Origin: Amycolatopsis taiwanensis DSM 45107
GTDB taxonomy: Bacteria > Actinomycetota > Actinomycetes > Mycobacteriales > Pseudonocardiaceae
Assembly (NCBI RefSeq): GCF_000519205.1
Contig: NZ_JAFB01000025.1
Span: 98,527 to 162,526 of the forward strand
Reading direction: 5' to 3'
DNA: 64,000 nucleotides
Within the stretch, counting starts at the first letter, position 1. The number at the start of each line of letters is the position of its first letter. This document shows, piece by piece, positions 27,105-36,357 of this stretch. The notes below the pieces were generated by a model. The model was not told the DNA's origin and did no database searches. It saw only the letters and a program-made list of their open reading frames with translations. A program made the translations under genes and the position numbers.

Positions 27105-27475
27105 GACCAGAGGAAGATGCCAGCAATGTGGCTGGGCTTTGTTTCCGGCGGCAGCGTGGGGCCGATGGTAGTTGTAGGACGCCACGGTGCGCGACTGACC
27201 TGCACGCCCTCGGCCTGCAACTCCGACGCGACGCCGGCCGCTGGTCACTTATGTTCCCGCCGCATGGTCTCGGTCCGCGCCACGACCTCGGCTGATGTGG
27301 CGGTGGGCTGTCGACGCGGGGTCGGCGTGCGATCGACCAACCCGAACTCCCCATGCATGCGGTAGCGGTTAACCAACGTCACGACCCGCAACACCCAGTC
27401 CGGCAGCCGAACTTTGACCTTGTCATGATTCGGGGTCTGGCGCCCCTTGATTCGGTGCGAGCCGAGCCGCATGGC
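27105..27475 (-). pseudogene. IS481-type transposase relict
   Basis: The leftward reading gives the helix-turn-helix end of an IS481-type integrase (VNRYRMHGEFGLVDRTPTPR and EVVARTETMRREHK), then a TGA where a Trp is expected, then the same frame continues as VASELQAEGVQVSR. After a jump in frame the C-terminal signature YNYHRPHAAAGNKAQP appears. The catalytic DDE core between these parts is missing, so this is a dead remnant with an internal deletion. It marks past insertion next to the biosynthetic cluster. Confidence 0.75.
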
Positions 27476-27528
27476 AGGGTCAGCGCCCGGGCGACGGTGC
27501 GGTGTGTCCAGGTGCTGACGCTGTGGGG

Positions 27529-28800
27529 TTATGCGGCTTGTTGGTACCGGGGCGGGGTGGTGTGCGCGAGGTTGCGCATGGGTTTTCGCTCGCGGTCAAT
27601 CCAGGGTGGTGGGATGAATTCGGGCAGATGCCCGTTCATCCTTATCTCCCACTGCGTGTGGTGAATCACCCGGTGATGCCGGGCGCACAGGAGCACGAGA
27701 TTGTCGGCGTCGGTGCGTTTGTCCATCGACCACAGCACGACATGGTGTGGTGTCGTCCATTTAGGACCGCGAGTGCAGCCGGGAAACGCACATCCGCCGT
27801 CTCGCGCGGCCAGATAGCGGCGTTGGGCCGGGGTGGCGAACCGGGAAGCATCGCCTACGTAGAGGGGTGCGGCGTTGTTGCCGAAGATCGCGGGCACAAC
27901 CTTCGACTCACACGCCAGACGGCGAAGCCCGTCCACACTCGATATCCCGGGGATGTCGAGGAACGCTTGCCGGGCACGGTTCTCCAACTCGGCCAGGGTG
28001 ACGGACACGATCATCACCGCGCGCTCACCGCCCTGGGTCGCCAACTCATCGCACCGGGCGGCCAGGGCGATGATCTCGGCCAGCGCGTCTCCGGCGCGTT
28101 CGGCGGCGGAGCGGGTATCGTGTTCGCCGGTCTCGGGGTTCTTGTGTGGTTTCGCCAGCGGCCCGAGCAGACCGTCAAGTTCCTCGGCGGTTTCGGCGTC
28201 CAGCTCACCACTGAAGCGGATGCTGCCGTCTTTGCGGCGCGTGATGTCCAACCGCCGCAGCGGATGGGCCTGCTCGCGTTCCTTGTCCGCCGGTGGCGCC
28301 GTGTCCTGCTCCCAGAGCGCGCACAGTCTGCGGCCGGCTTTGCGCACCGCCTCCGGTCCGGCCTGTCGAGCCAGCTCCACCAGAATCCGCTCATCCGCCT
28401 CGCGCTGCTCAACCGGAATCCCGGCCGGGCACGCCTGCAGAGTCGTGGTGATCGCATGGACGTGTTCTGCGTTGATGTCCCCGGCGGAGAGGGCTTCACC
28501 GGTGGCGGCCTGCGGAGGGGGCTGCGGCACCCCGGTCAGCGACGAGGACGCCATGGTGGCCGCGGCATGCTCGATGCGTTGTCTGGCTTCCCGCGCGGAA
28601 ATCCGCAACGTATCGGTCAGGAACGCCGACGTGTCCTTGAACCCCAGAGACTTCCCCAGTCCGCGCTGCTCGCTCTCGGCCACGAACTCGAGCATCTCCG
28701 CATAGGCGATCCGCAGCTTTTCCTCACACACCAACCCGATCGCGGCCAGGTCCCCATCGGGAACCTGCCACAACCGGGAAGCGAGATTCGGCTCGGACAT
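27529..28800 (-). CDS. DUF222 / 13E12-repeat HNH endonuclease-like protein
   Basis: The 423-residue protein has the N-terminal DUF222 region (MLEFVAESEQRGLGKSLGF, SAREARQRIEHAAA) and a C-terminal HNH nuclease: CAFPGCTRGPKWTTPHHVV, then DNLVLLCARHHRVIHH, with the Cys pairs and catalytic His of the family. These genes are abundant and repetitive in actinomycetes; some contain self-splicing or mobile features, but their role is unknown. It appears intact. A truncated homologous HNH segment lies at 63508-63741, so the two flank the biosynthetic cluster. Confidence 0.9.
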   Translation of the reverse strand: MSEPNLASRLWQVPDGDLAAIGLVCEEKLRIAYAEMLEFVAESEQRGLGKSLGFKDTSAFLTDTLRISAREARQRIEHAAATMASSSLTGVPQPPPQAATGEALSAGDINAEHVHAITTTLQACPAGIPVEQREADERILVELARQAGPEAVRKAGRRLCALWEQDTAPPADKEREQAHPLRRLDITRRKDGSIRFSGELDAETAEELDGLLGPLAKPHKNPETGEHDTRSAAERAGDALAEIIALAARCDELATQGGERAVMIVSVTLAELENRARQAFLDIPGISSVDGLRRLACESKVVPAIFGNNAAPLYVGDASRFATPAQRRYLAARDGGCAFPGCTRGPKWTTPHHVVLWSMDKRTDADNLVLLCARHHRVIHHTQWEIRMNGHLPEFIPPPWIDRERKPMRNLAHTTPPRYQQAA

Positions 28801-28954
28801 GCCACCATACTAACTTATTTTCAGACGTACGTTCGATACACGTTCGAGTGGTTTCGGGCAGGTTCAACTGGTAGTGCACCGCCTGAGAAGATGATCTTGA
28901 TTGTGGGTGGGAGGAGTTGGCTGGTGGGGCGTGGTCGAGGATGATTCTTGGTGG

Positions 28955-29195
28955 GTGTCGCACGAAACGATTTATCGGACGTTGTTCATCCAGGCGAAGG
29001 GGACGTTGCGGTCGGAGGTGCGGGAGGGCCTGCGGCGGGGCCGTGTCCAGCGGCGACCGCGCGTGTTCCTGGGAGCCGGACAGCCGAGCAGGTGGCGCGT
29101 CGGCTGGCGGGCAAGATGAACACCCTGCCGAGTTGTTCAAGAACAGCATTACCTGGGATCAGGGCAATGAAATGGCTCACCAAGCAGGATGCGGT
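28955..29195 (+). pseudogene. IS30-type transposase relict
   Basis: The rightward reading gives VSHETIYRTLFIQAKGTLRS followed by an Arg-rich stretch, as in IS30 transposases. A deletion follows, then TAEQVARRLAGKMNTLP, then after a +1 shift AELFKNSITWDQGNEMAHQA, the region around the second catalytic Asp. Most of the catalytic core and both ends are gone, so it cannot move. About 180 bp between this relict and the hairpin at 29373 hold nothing recognisable. Confidence 0.75.
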
Positions 29196-29372
29196 GGCCC
29201 GGTTTCTCGCGTTTGCACGTCGACGCGGAGTACGGGAGGTTCGAAGCACCATGAACCATCCGGCCGTTGACAGGATCGAATCGCTGCCTGGCGTTCGACG
29301 CGCTGACCGAGTTCGCTGTCTGGTCGGCGAGAACGCGGCAGGCCGTCATGGTGACTGCCCGAGGCGCAATGA

Positions 29373-29404
29373 GTCCGTGAGTGACGTGGGCGTCACTCAC
29401 GGAC
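29373..29404 (-). terminator. Perfect 14-bp hairpin closing the biosynthetic operon
   Basis: GTCCGTGAGTGACG (29373-29386) pairs exactly with CGTCACTCACGGAC (29391-29404) around a 4-base loop TGGG. It starts 12 bp beyond the stop of the last cluster gene. No T-run follows on the leftward strand, as is common for actinomycete hairpin terminators. Confidence 0.75.
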
Positions 29405-29416
29405 CCACCACCTGGC

Positions 29417-30442
29417 TCAGGGCAGTTCGCGCATCGCGCGGTCGCACACGGCGAGCGCGCAGTCGAGGCGGCGCATGATGCCGATGCCGACCTCGAGCAG
29501 CATGTCCGGCCGCTCCGCGGCGAGCGGGGCGATGACATGGTTCAGCCAGCCTTCGGCATGTTCCACGTCCACGGTCACGTGCTCCAGCAGGTACACCATT
29601 TCCTGGTCGGCCAGGCCGACCCGCCGCCAGCCCTCGATCTGCCGCTCGAGCCTGCCCGGGACCACCAGTTCCGTGGCCTGCAGCATGCCGATCGACTGTG
29701 GGGCGAGGCTGCGCGCCGACGAGGTCTGGAAGTACATGTTGGCCATGCGCAGTTCCTCGACCCAGTATCCGTCCACATCGGACAGATACGCCTCGCCGTG
29801 GATACCCACCCTGGCCATCATGTCCAGCCGCAGCCGGCGGTGGGTGCGTTCCACCGCGCCGTTGCCCATCTCGTCCCAGAAGTTGTGTGCCAGCTCGATC
29901 TTCTGGCCACCGTGAATGCCGGGCAGCAGCAGCGCGACCAGATCACCGAAGTGGATGTCGAACGGCGTCTCCTGGCCCAGGAAGGAAGCCAGCTGATCGA
30001 ACGTCGCCTTCTCGGCGAGGAAATCGAACAGCGGGTGGGTCACGCCGGACGCGTGACCCTCGCACACCTCGGTGGCCCACTCGCCGAAACCCTTCGGCGT
30101 GGTCGGTACCTCCAGGTCCGCGCCGTAGGCCCGGCGGTCCCTCGCCAACCAAGCGTCGCCGGCCCTGCGGTGCACGTCCACGATCGTGGGGTGCTCGTAG
30201 TCGCGCCAGTGCGGCGACCACGGCGGCAGGATCCGGTGCGCGTGCACCTCGTACAGGAACCGCTGCGCCTCCAGCTCGGCGGCGTCGTCACCCTGCTCGA
30301 ACGCCAGCGGGATGATCTCGTCGGCGCGGCGGGTCAGCTCGTGCAGGGTGTCGGCCGACGGGTCGGCACCCCACGAGCGAACGAGACCGGCCAGCCCGGC
30401 CGGTGCGGACACGGTGGTGGGGTCAACTTCCAGCTGAGTCAT
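29417..30442 (-). CDS. Heme-oxygenase-like diiron oxidase (HDO; iron-containing redox enzyme family)
   Basis: The 341-residue all-helical protein carries a complete set of ligands matching HDO enzymes such as SznF and BesC: Glu158 in FLGQETPF, Glu191 and His201 in DEMGNGAVERTH, and His288, Asp292 and His295 in the H-x3-D-x2-H motif of EHVTVDVEH. HDOs use two irons and O2 for N-oxygenation, C-C cleavage or desaturation of amino-acid substrates. The ATG at 30442 has GAAGGAG six bases upstream, overlapping the end of the NRPS gene; an ATG nine codons upstream lacks this. As last gene of the cluster it probably tailors the product or a building block. Confidence 0.8.
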   Translation of the reverse strand: MTQLEVDPTTVSAPAGLAGLVRSWGADPSADTLHELTRRADEIIPLAFEQGDDAAELEAQRFLYEVHAHRILPPWSPHWRDYEHPTIVDVHRRAGDAWLARDRRAYGADLEVPTTPKGFGEWATEVCEGHASGVTHPLFDFLAEKATFDQLASFLGQETPFDIHFGDLVALLLPGIHGGQKIELAHNFWDEMGNGAVERTHRRLRLDMMARVGIHGEAYLSDVDGYWVEELRMANMYFQTSSARSLAPQSIGMLQATELVVPGRLERQIEGWRRVGLADQEMVYLLEHVTVDVEHAEGWLNHVIAPLAAERPDMLLEVGIGIMRRLDCALAVCDRAMRELP

Positions 30443-30453
30443 CGGCGACTCCT

Positions 30454-33400
30454 TCACGAATCGGCCCATCCGACAGTTTGTTGCGGCGGGGTCTCCGCCG
30501 CGATGGTGCGCAGTTCACGCACTCCGACCTCCGGGTTCTCGGCCGCGCGGCTGAGCACGGCAAGGAATCCGGAGCTCCAGCGCCGCGCGGTGTCCTCGGG
30601 GAACAGCGCGGCGTCGTACTCCCAGCCGCCCGCGACCGCGCCATCCTCGCGCTGCCGCAGTACGACCGAGCTCTCGTAGCGCAGCCGAAGCGGCGCGTAC
30701 ACCTCCCCGATCGGGGTGAAGTCAAGGCCACTGTCGTCGCCGACCACGTCCATGTCGAACTCGCTCGACCGGAAGGCCCCGCCGGCCATCGGCGCGTTCT
30801 GCACGGAGAAGCACGCGGCGAGCACGTCGTCCGGCAGCGCGAGTTCGGCGCGCAGCGACTCGAACGGCACGGCCTGGTGGGCGAACGCGGCGGTGCTCGC
30901 CTGCCTGGTGGCGCGCAACAGGTCGGCGAAGGTGGCGCCGTCCTCGATCCGTACCCGCACGATCACCCGGTTGACGAACCAGCCGACCAGACGTTCCCAC
31001 GCCGAGCGCACCCGCAGCGCGTTCGGCGTCACGACGGCAATGTCGTCGCGGCCGGAGAAAGCGGCGAGCACCGTGGCATAAGCGGCGAACGTGGTCATGT
31101 AGAGCGACGTGCCGACCTGTTTGCCGAGCGCGTGCACCCGGGCGGCCAGGTCCGGCTCGATGCGCAGGTTCAGATAGCCGGGGCGGTACGTGTGCCCCGC
31201 CCGTTCGGCCTTGGTGGGCAAGAAGATTCCCGAGGCGCCGCGCAGTTGGTCACGCCACCACGCGATGTGCTCCGGGTACCGCGGGCTCGCCACGTACTCG
31301 CGATGCCAGGCGACGAACTCGGCGTAGTCGCCGTCGAGCGGCTCAAGCTCGGGCTCGCTACCTTGGGCGTAGGCGTGATAGGCGGTGCCGATTTCGTGCA
31401 GTTGGACGCCGATGGACCAGCCGTCGGTGGCGAGGTGGTGGACCGTCCACTGGACGACGTGATCGTCCTGGGCGAGCCGGTGTACCCGGACCCGGATCAG
31501 GGGCCCGCTGGCCAGGTCGAAGCCGCCTTCGCCCTCCTCACGGACCAGCCTGCGCACGGTCCGCAACCGGTCCTCGATCGTTTCGCCGTCCACATCGGAC
31601 AGTACGAACGGCGGGTCACAGTCGTCCCGGACCTGCTGCACGTAGTTGTCGCCATCGCGTCGCAGCGACACGCGCAACGTCGGGTGGCGGCGCAGCATGG
31701 AGGCGAACGCCTTACGCAGCGCACCGAGGTCGAGCGGGCCGCGCATGCGCAGGGCGAACGGCGCGTTGTAGCGGGGGTTCGCGCCATCGGCCTCCTCGGC
31801 CTGGTACAACGCCATCTGCGGGAAGGACTGCGGCAGGACCGTGCCCGATTTCATGGTCGGCGTCGCCGGTTTGTCCCCGTAAACCTCGCGTTCACGCACC
31901 GCCGCGCGCCGCTGTTCCTGCTCGACGAGCGAGGCGAGCCGCACGACCGTGGGCTCGGCGAAGAAGTCGGCGAGCCCGATCTCGACGCCGAACCGGTCGC
32001 GCACCCGGGAGGTGACCTGCGTCGCCTGCAGCGAGTTGCCGCCCAGCTCGAAGAAGTCCTGCTCGCGGTCCACATCGGACAGGCGGAGCAGCGGCCCGAT
32101 GACCTCGGCCGCGATGGTGCGCTCCAGTGGGGTCCAGTCCTCGTCGGAGCCGGCGCCGCCGCCGGGCGCGGCGGGGGCGGGCAGGGCACGGCGGTCGACC
32201 TTGCCACTCGGCGTGCGCGGCAGCGCGGCCAACACGGCGAGGCGGGTCGGCGTCATGTAGTCCGGCAGTCTCGCGGCCGCGATCTCGCGTACCTCGGCCA
32301 AGGTCGGCGCTTCCCCGCTCGGCACGACATAGGCGGTGAGGTGCTTGGTCTCGCCGTCGTCCCACACCTCGACGGCGACCTGGCGGATGCGCGGGTCGGC
32401 GCCGAGCACCGTCTCGACCTCGCCGAGCTCGACCCGGAACCCGCGAATCTTGACCTGACGATCCACCCGGCCGAGGAACTCCAGCACGCCGTCGGGCGCC
32501 CACCGGACCAGGTCGCCGGTGCGGTAGAGCCGCTGCCCCGGCGCCGTCGCGAACGGGTCGGGCACGAACCGGTCGGCGGTCTGCCCTGGGTTGTCCAGGT
32601 AGCCGCGGGCGAGGCCGGTGCCGGCGATGCACAGTTCACCCGGCACGCCGATCGGCACCGGTCGCAGCCGCTCGTCCAGCACGTAGGCACGGTGGTTCGG
32701 CATGGGCTTGCCGATCGGCGGGACGCGGCCGCCGGACGGGGGCTCGCAGCGCATGAGCGTGACGGCGACCGTGGTCTCCGCGGGGCCGTAACCGTTCCAG
32801 AACTCGCGGGCCGGTGTCGCCCAGTCGTCGACGAGCCCGCCGGCCGGGGCTTCGCCGCCGACCGAGACCAGCCGCAAATCCGGCAGGCGGCCCGGGTCGA
32901 GCAGCGGCATCAGGCTCGGGGGCAACTCGGCCACGGTGACCTTGCGGTCCTCCAGCAGGCGCTGCAGCTTGTCGACGGAAAGGCGTTCCTCGTCGCCGGC
33001 GAGCACGACCGTGGCACCCGCACAGAGCGCGGACCAGAGGTCGAAGACCGACACGTCGAAGGTGATGGCGGCGAAGGCCAGCAGCCGGGTGTCCTTCTCG
33101 ATCGAGTATGCCGTGGCGATGTGCCGGGAGAAGTCCACAACGGACCGATGCTCGACGACGACGCCCTTGGGTTTTCCGGTGCTGCCCGAGGTGTACATGA
33201 CGTAGGCGGCCATGTCCGGCCGGACGTCCGGCAAGACGCCGTCGTGGGCGTCATGCGGGTCGATCCGGGTCAACTCCTCCGGGAACTTGGTGGCCAGTTC
33301 GTCGGTGGTGACGACGGCCGAGACGCCATCGCACAACACGGCGATGCGGGCCTCGGGGTACTGGGGATCGACCGGAACGTATGCGGCGCCCGCCATCATG

Positions 33401-36357
33401 ACGGCGAGCGGCACCCAAACCAGTTCGGAGGTGCGTGGCAGGCAGACCGCGACACGGTCCTCGAAGCGGACGCCGTTCGCGACGAGGTGGCCGGCGAGGG
33501 CAGTGGCCTTTCCGACGAGTTCGCGGTAGGTCAGCTCGCCGTCGATCGCTTGCACCGCAACGGCATCCGGCGTCCGCACGGCATATCCGGCGACCAAAGC
33601 GTGCACTGTGGACGGTTCGTCGGCGGTGGAGCCGCCGTCCGCCAGAGCCATCAGCTCGGCGTGTTCGGCGCCGGACACCAGGTCCGCGGCGGTGATCGGC
33701 TGGTCATGTTCGAGGACGGCGGCGCAGCGAGTGAGCAGGTCGGTCACCGTGCGCTCGGTGACCTTGGTGCCGTCGAACACGGCGGTGATATCGGTGCCGT
33801 GCGCGCTCGGCGCGATGTCGATGCCGATGGTCGCGGCGGCGTGCGGTGCGAGGGTTCCCGGCGTGTCATGGACGGCGATGCTCACCATCGGGTCCTCGGC
33901 GAGCATGGGCCGCAGCACCGACCACGGCACGTCGGCATTGCGGCGTGCGGTGTCCAGGGCTTTCTCAGCCCCACGGGCGATTTCCCGGCGGGACACGTCC
34001 GGACCGACCGGGATGCGCAGGGGCAACATCCGGGCGAATGGGCCGGGGACGCCGGTCAACTCGCCGGGCAGGTGCGGTTCCGTCACGACGCCGAACACCA
34101 CGTCGTCGTCGCGGCCGCATCGAGCGAGGGTGATGGCGACCGCGGCGAGCCAGTCGGGGCGGGTGCCCGCCACCGGGACGGTGATGGTCAACTCGCCGCG
34201 CTCGGGCGCTCCGGGCGCGATCCGGTCGGCCGGGATGCCGGACGCGGGCGCCCCGGCGAGCACGGTGCGCCAGTGCGCGGCCTGCCGGTCGCGTTCGCCG
34301 GCACGGCGGTCGTCCCGCTGCCATGCGGCATAGTCCGCGTAGGTCAGCCCCTCGGCCGGTTCAACGTGGGAATGCGGCGGCCGCAGCGGGGTGGTCTCGT
34401 CGTAGAACTCCTCCTGCACGGACCGCGGCGGGGTGCCGGTGTACCGGCCGGGCCGGATCGGCGGGACGGCGTGCTGGGCCGCGCGCAACGCGTCGAGAAA
34501 GGCGCTACGGCGCGCGGCGGGCAGCGCGGCGAGGCGTTCGGCGAGCGGCCGGTCCGGCACGTGACGGGTGCTGGTTGCGCCGCGCAGCGCGGCGCGCGTG
34601 GGCGGGAGCCGGAGCACCTGGTGGATCTCGCCCGGCATGAGGCCGCGCGGCACGACCTTGCCCAGACGTGCGGTCAACGCCGGAATGTCGAGGTCTCGCC
34701 CGTCGGCGGAGACAATCCAGGCATGTCCGTCGTCGACCACCACCTGCGCGACGGCCGGGTCGGCGGCGAACCGGGCCGCGATCCACCAGTCGTGGCTGCC
34801 GGGCCGGTCGCCGAGCAACTCCATGGTGCCTTCCGGCCGGCGGCGGGCCCACAGTCCGGTGTGGACATCGCCCTCGCCGGTGGTGACGACGACCTCGCCG
34901 GGCACCGGGCCGGGCACCGGCCGGCCGAGCCGGTCGACCCGCCGCATAGACCGCGCGTGGGCGATCGGAACCCGTTGGCCGAAGGGCAGATCCGCCGGCA
35001 GGTCCCCGGCCGTCACCGGCTCGGATTCGTCGGCGAGCGAGAGCGACGACAGCGGCGTGCGGTCTTCGGCCGCGGCGATCTCGCTCAACAAGGTCGTGTA
35101 CTCCTCGGCGATCCATTCGGCCACCGCTTCGTCGATGCGGCCGCGGTCGTACTCGACCCGGGTCCAGACGGCGCCGGGCGGGAACGCCACCGACACGACG
35201 AGCGGCAGGCCCGTCTGCTCCTGCTGCTCCACCGCCCTCACCGTCACGGGCCCGGCCGGCGTTCCCCCGGGATCGTCGCGGAAGTAGTTCTGAAACCCGA
35301 GCACCGTCTCGTACAGCGGCTCGCCCATGGGCACGCCGCTGCACCGCTGCGCGACCGACACCGGCGTTTGCTCGAACTCGCGCCCCGCGATCAACTGCTC
35401 CTGCACGTCCGCCAGCCACGGCCCGATCGGGAGTTCACCGTCGACCGAGACCCGCACCGGGACCGTGTTGACGAACATGCCGACCCGCTCGGTCACGCCG
35501 GGCAGTTCCGCGGGCCTGCCGGACACCGTGGTGCCGAACACCGCGTCCGGCGCATCCGCACACGTCGCGAGCAGGAAACCCCACGCGGCGTGCACGATCG
35601 TGCTCGGCAGCAGGCCGCGCGCGCGTGCCAGCGGCTCCGGGTGCCGATCGTCTGGCACCTCCCGGAACCGCACCACGCGGCCGGCCGGGCCGGCTTCGGC
35701 GCTCACCCGGCCGACCCGGTCGATACCGAGCGGTGTCGGATGGCGCAGGTCGCCGAGCAAGCGCTTGAAGTGCTGCTGCGCTGCGCCACTGTTGTCGTTG
35801 GCGCGTAACCAGGTCACGAACTCGCGGAACGGCGCGGCCGGGGCCAGGCGCGGTGGCCTGCGCTCGATCCGCGCGGTCAACAGCTCGGCGAGGTCGGCCT
35901 GGATGGTCGGCATGCTCCAGCCGTCGACGACCAGGTGGTGCATGGTGGTGACCAGCCGCCACTCGTCGTCCGCGACCCGCACGGCGTGTGCCCGCATCAG
36001 CGGCGGCTTTCGCAGGTCGAACCGTTCCCGCCGATGGGCTGCCAGCGCACGCGCAACGGGTTCGGCCGGCTCATTCCGTCCGTCCACAATGGTCAACGGG
36101 ACGGTGGCCTCGGCAAACACGATCTGCACGGGCGCGTCGACGCCCTCCCACGCGAAACCGGTGCGTAGCACGATATGCCGGGCGACGAGGTCCGCAATTG
36201 CTTGGCGCAGCACGTCTTCCTCGGCGACACCGCTGATCGCGAGTACATACTGCTGGTGGTACACCGGTTCACCGGGCGCGCGCAGCGCGTGCACGAGCAT
36301 TCCCTGCTGCATCGCGGTCAGCGGGTAGATATCCCGAATCCGCCGCTTGGTCCTCAA
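30454..36357 (-). CDS. NRPS, C-(A remnant)-(C remnant)-A-PCP-C
   Basis: The 1967-residue protein has an N-terminal condensation domain (1-430; HHLVVDG at 140-146). Then comes about 150 residues resembling only the C-terminal part of an adenylation domain (470-600), then a condensation remnant without the HHxxxDG half (about 665-900). A full A domain follows (920-1395; YTSGSTGKPKG, YRTGDLVRW), a carrier domain (FFELGGNSL, Ser1442) and a terminal C domain (from about 1508; HHLATDG at 1640-1646). No thioesterase follows. My reading of the A-domain pocket puts Glu at position 278 (GrsA numbering), as in many basic-amino-acid codes. The start is TTG at 36357, overlapping the exporter stop, with GGAGG seven bases upstream. 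Confidence 0.88.
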   Translation of the reverse strand: MRTKRRIRDIYPLTAMQQGMLVHALRAPGEPVYHQQYVLAISGVAEEDVLRQAIADLVARHIVLRTGFAWEGVDAPVQIVFAEATVPLTIVDGRNEPAEPVARALAAHRRERFDLRKPPLMRAHAVRVADDEWRLVTTMHHLVVDGWSMPTIQADLAELLTARIERRPPRLAPAAPFREFVTWLRANDNSGAAQQHFKRLLGDLRHPTPLGIDRVGRVSAEAGPAGRVVRFREVPDDRHPEPLARARGLLPSTIVHAAWGFLLATCADAPDAVFGTTVSGRPAELPGVTERVGMFVNTVPVRVSVDGELPIGPWLADVQEQLIAGREFEQTPVSVAQRCSGVPMGEPLYETVLGFQNYFRDDPGGTPAGPVTVRAVEQQEQTGLPLVVSVAFPPGAVWTRVEYDRGRIDEAVAEWIAEEYTTLLSEIAAAEDRTPLSSLSLADESEPVTAGDLPADLPFGQRVPIAHARSMRRVDRLGRPVPGPVPGEVVVTTGEGDVHTGLWARRRPEGTMELLGDRPGSHDWWIAARFAADPAVAQVVVDDGHAWIVSADGRDLDIPALTARLGKVVPRGLMPGEIHQVLRLPPTRAALRGATSTRHVPDRPLAERLAALPAARRSAFLDALRAAQHAVPPIRPGRYTGTPPRSVQEEFYDETTPLRPPHSHVEPAEGLTYADYAAWQRDDRRAGERDRQAAHWRTVLAGAPASGIPADRIAPGAPERGELTITVPVAGTRPDWLAAVAITLARCGRDDDVVFGVVTEPHLPGELTGVPGPFARMLPLRIPVGPDVSRREIARGAEKALDTARRNADVPWSVLRPMLAEDPMVSIAVHDTPGTLAPHAAATIGIDIAPSAHGTDITAVFDGTKVTERTVTDLLTRCAAVLEHDQPITAADLVSGAEHAELMALADGGSTADEPSTVHALVAGYAVRTPDAVAVQAIDGELTYRELVGKATALAGHLVANGVRFEDRVAVCLPRTSELVWVPLAVMMAGAAYVPVDPQYPEARIAVLCDGVSAVVTTDELATKFPEELTRIDPHDAHDGVLPDVRPDMAAYVMYTSGSTGKPKGVVVEHRSVVDFSRHIATAYSIEKDTRLLAFAAITFDVSVFDLWSALCAGATVVLAGDEERLSVDKLQRLLEDRKVTVAELPPSLMPLLDPGRLPDLRLVSVGGEAPAGGLVDDWATPAREFWNGYGPAETTVAVTLMRCEPPSGGRVPPIGKPMPNHRAYVLDERLRPVPIGVPGELCIAGTGLARGYLDNPGQTADRFVPDPFATAPGQRLYRTGDLVRWAPDGVLEFLGRVDRQVKIRGFRVELGEVETVLGADPRIRQVAVEVWDDGETKHLTAYVVPSGEAPTLAEVREIAAARLPDYMTPTRLAVLAALPRTPSGKVDRRALPAPAAPGGGAGSDEDWTPLERTIAAEVIGPLLRLSDVDREQDFFELGGNSLQATQVTSRVRDRFGVEIGLADFFAEPTVVRLASLVEQEQRRAAVREREVYGDKPATPTMKSGTVLPQSFPQMALYQAEEADGANPRYNAPFALRMRGPLDLGALRKAFASMLRRHPTLRVSLRRDGDNYVQQVRDDCDPPFVLSDVDGETIEDRLRTVRRLVREEGEGGFDLASGPLIRVRVHRLAQDDHVVQWTVHHLATDGWSIGVQLHEIGTAYHAYAQGSEPELEPLDGDYAEFVAWHREYVASPRYPEHIAWWRDQLRGASGIFLPTKAERAGHTYRPGYLNLRIEPDLAARVHALGKQVGTSLYMTTFAAYATVLAAFSGRDDIAVVTPNALRVRSAWERLVGWFVNRVIVRVRIEDGATFADLLRATRQASTAAFAHQAVPFESLRAELALPDDVLAACFSVQNAPMAGGAFRSSEFDMDVVGDDSGLDFTPIGEVYAPLRLRYESSVVLRQREDGAVAGGWEYDAALFPEDTARRWSSGFLAVLSRAAENPEVGVRELRTIAAETPPQQTVGWADS

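Noticed and set aside
27502..28944. 480-codon open frame on the + strand opposite the HNH gene
   Set aside because: The minus strand encodes a complete DUF222/HNH protein with metal-binding Cys and His; the + frame has no motif.
30403..35808. 1801-codon open frame on the + strand opposite the last NRPS
   Set aside because: The translation is low-complexity, rich in Arg, Gly, His and Val, with no domain. It mirrors a well-supported NRPS gene and is an effect of high GC content at third codon positions.
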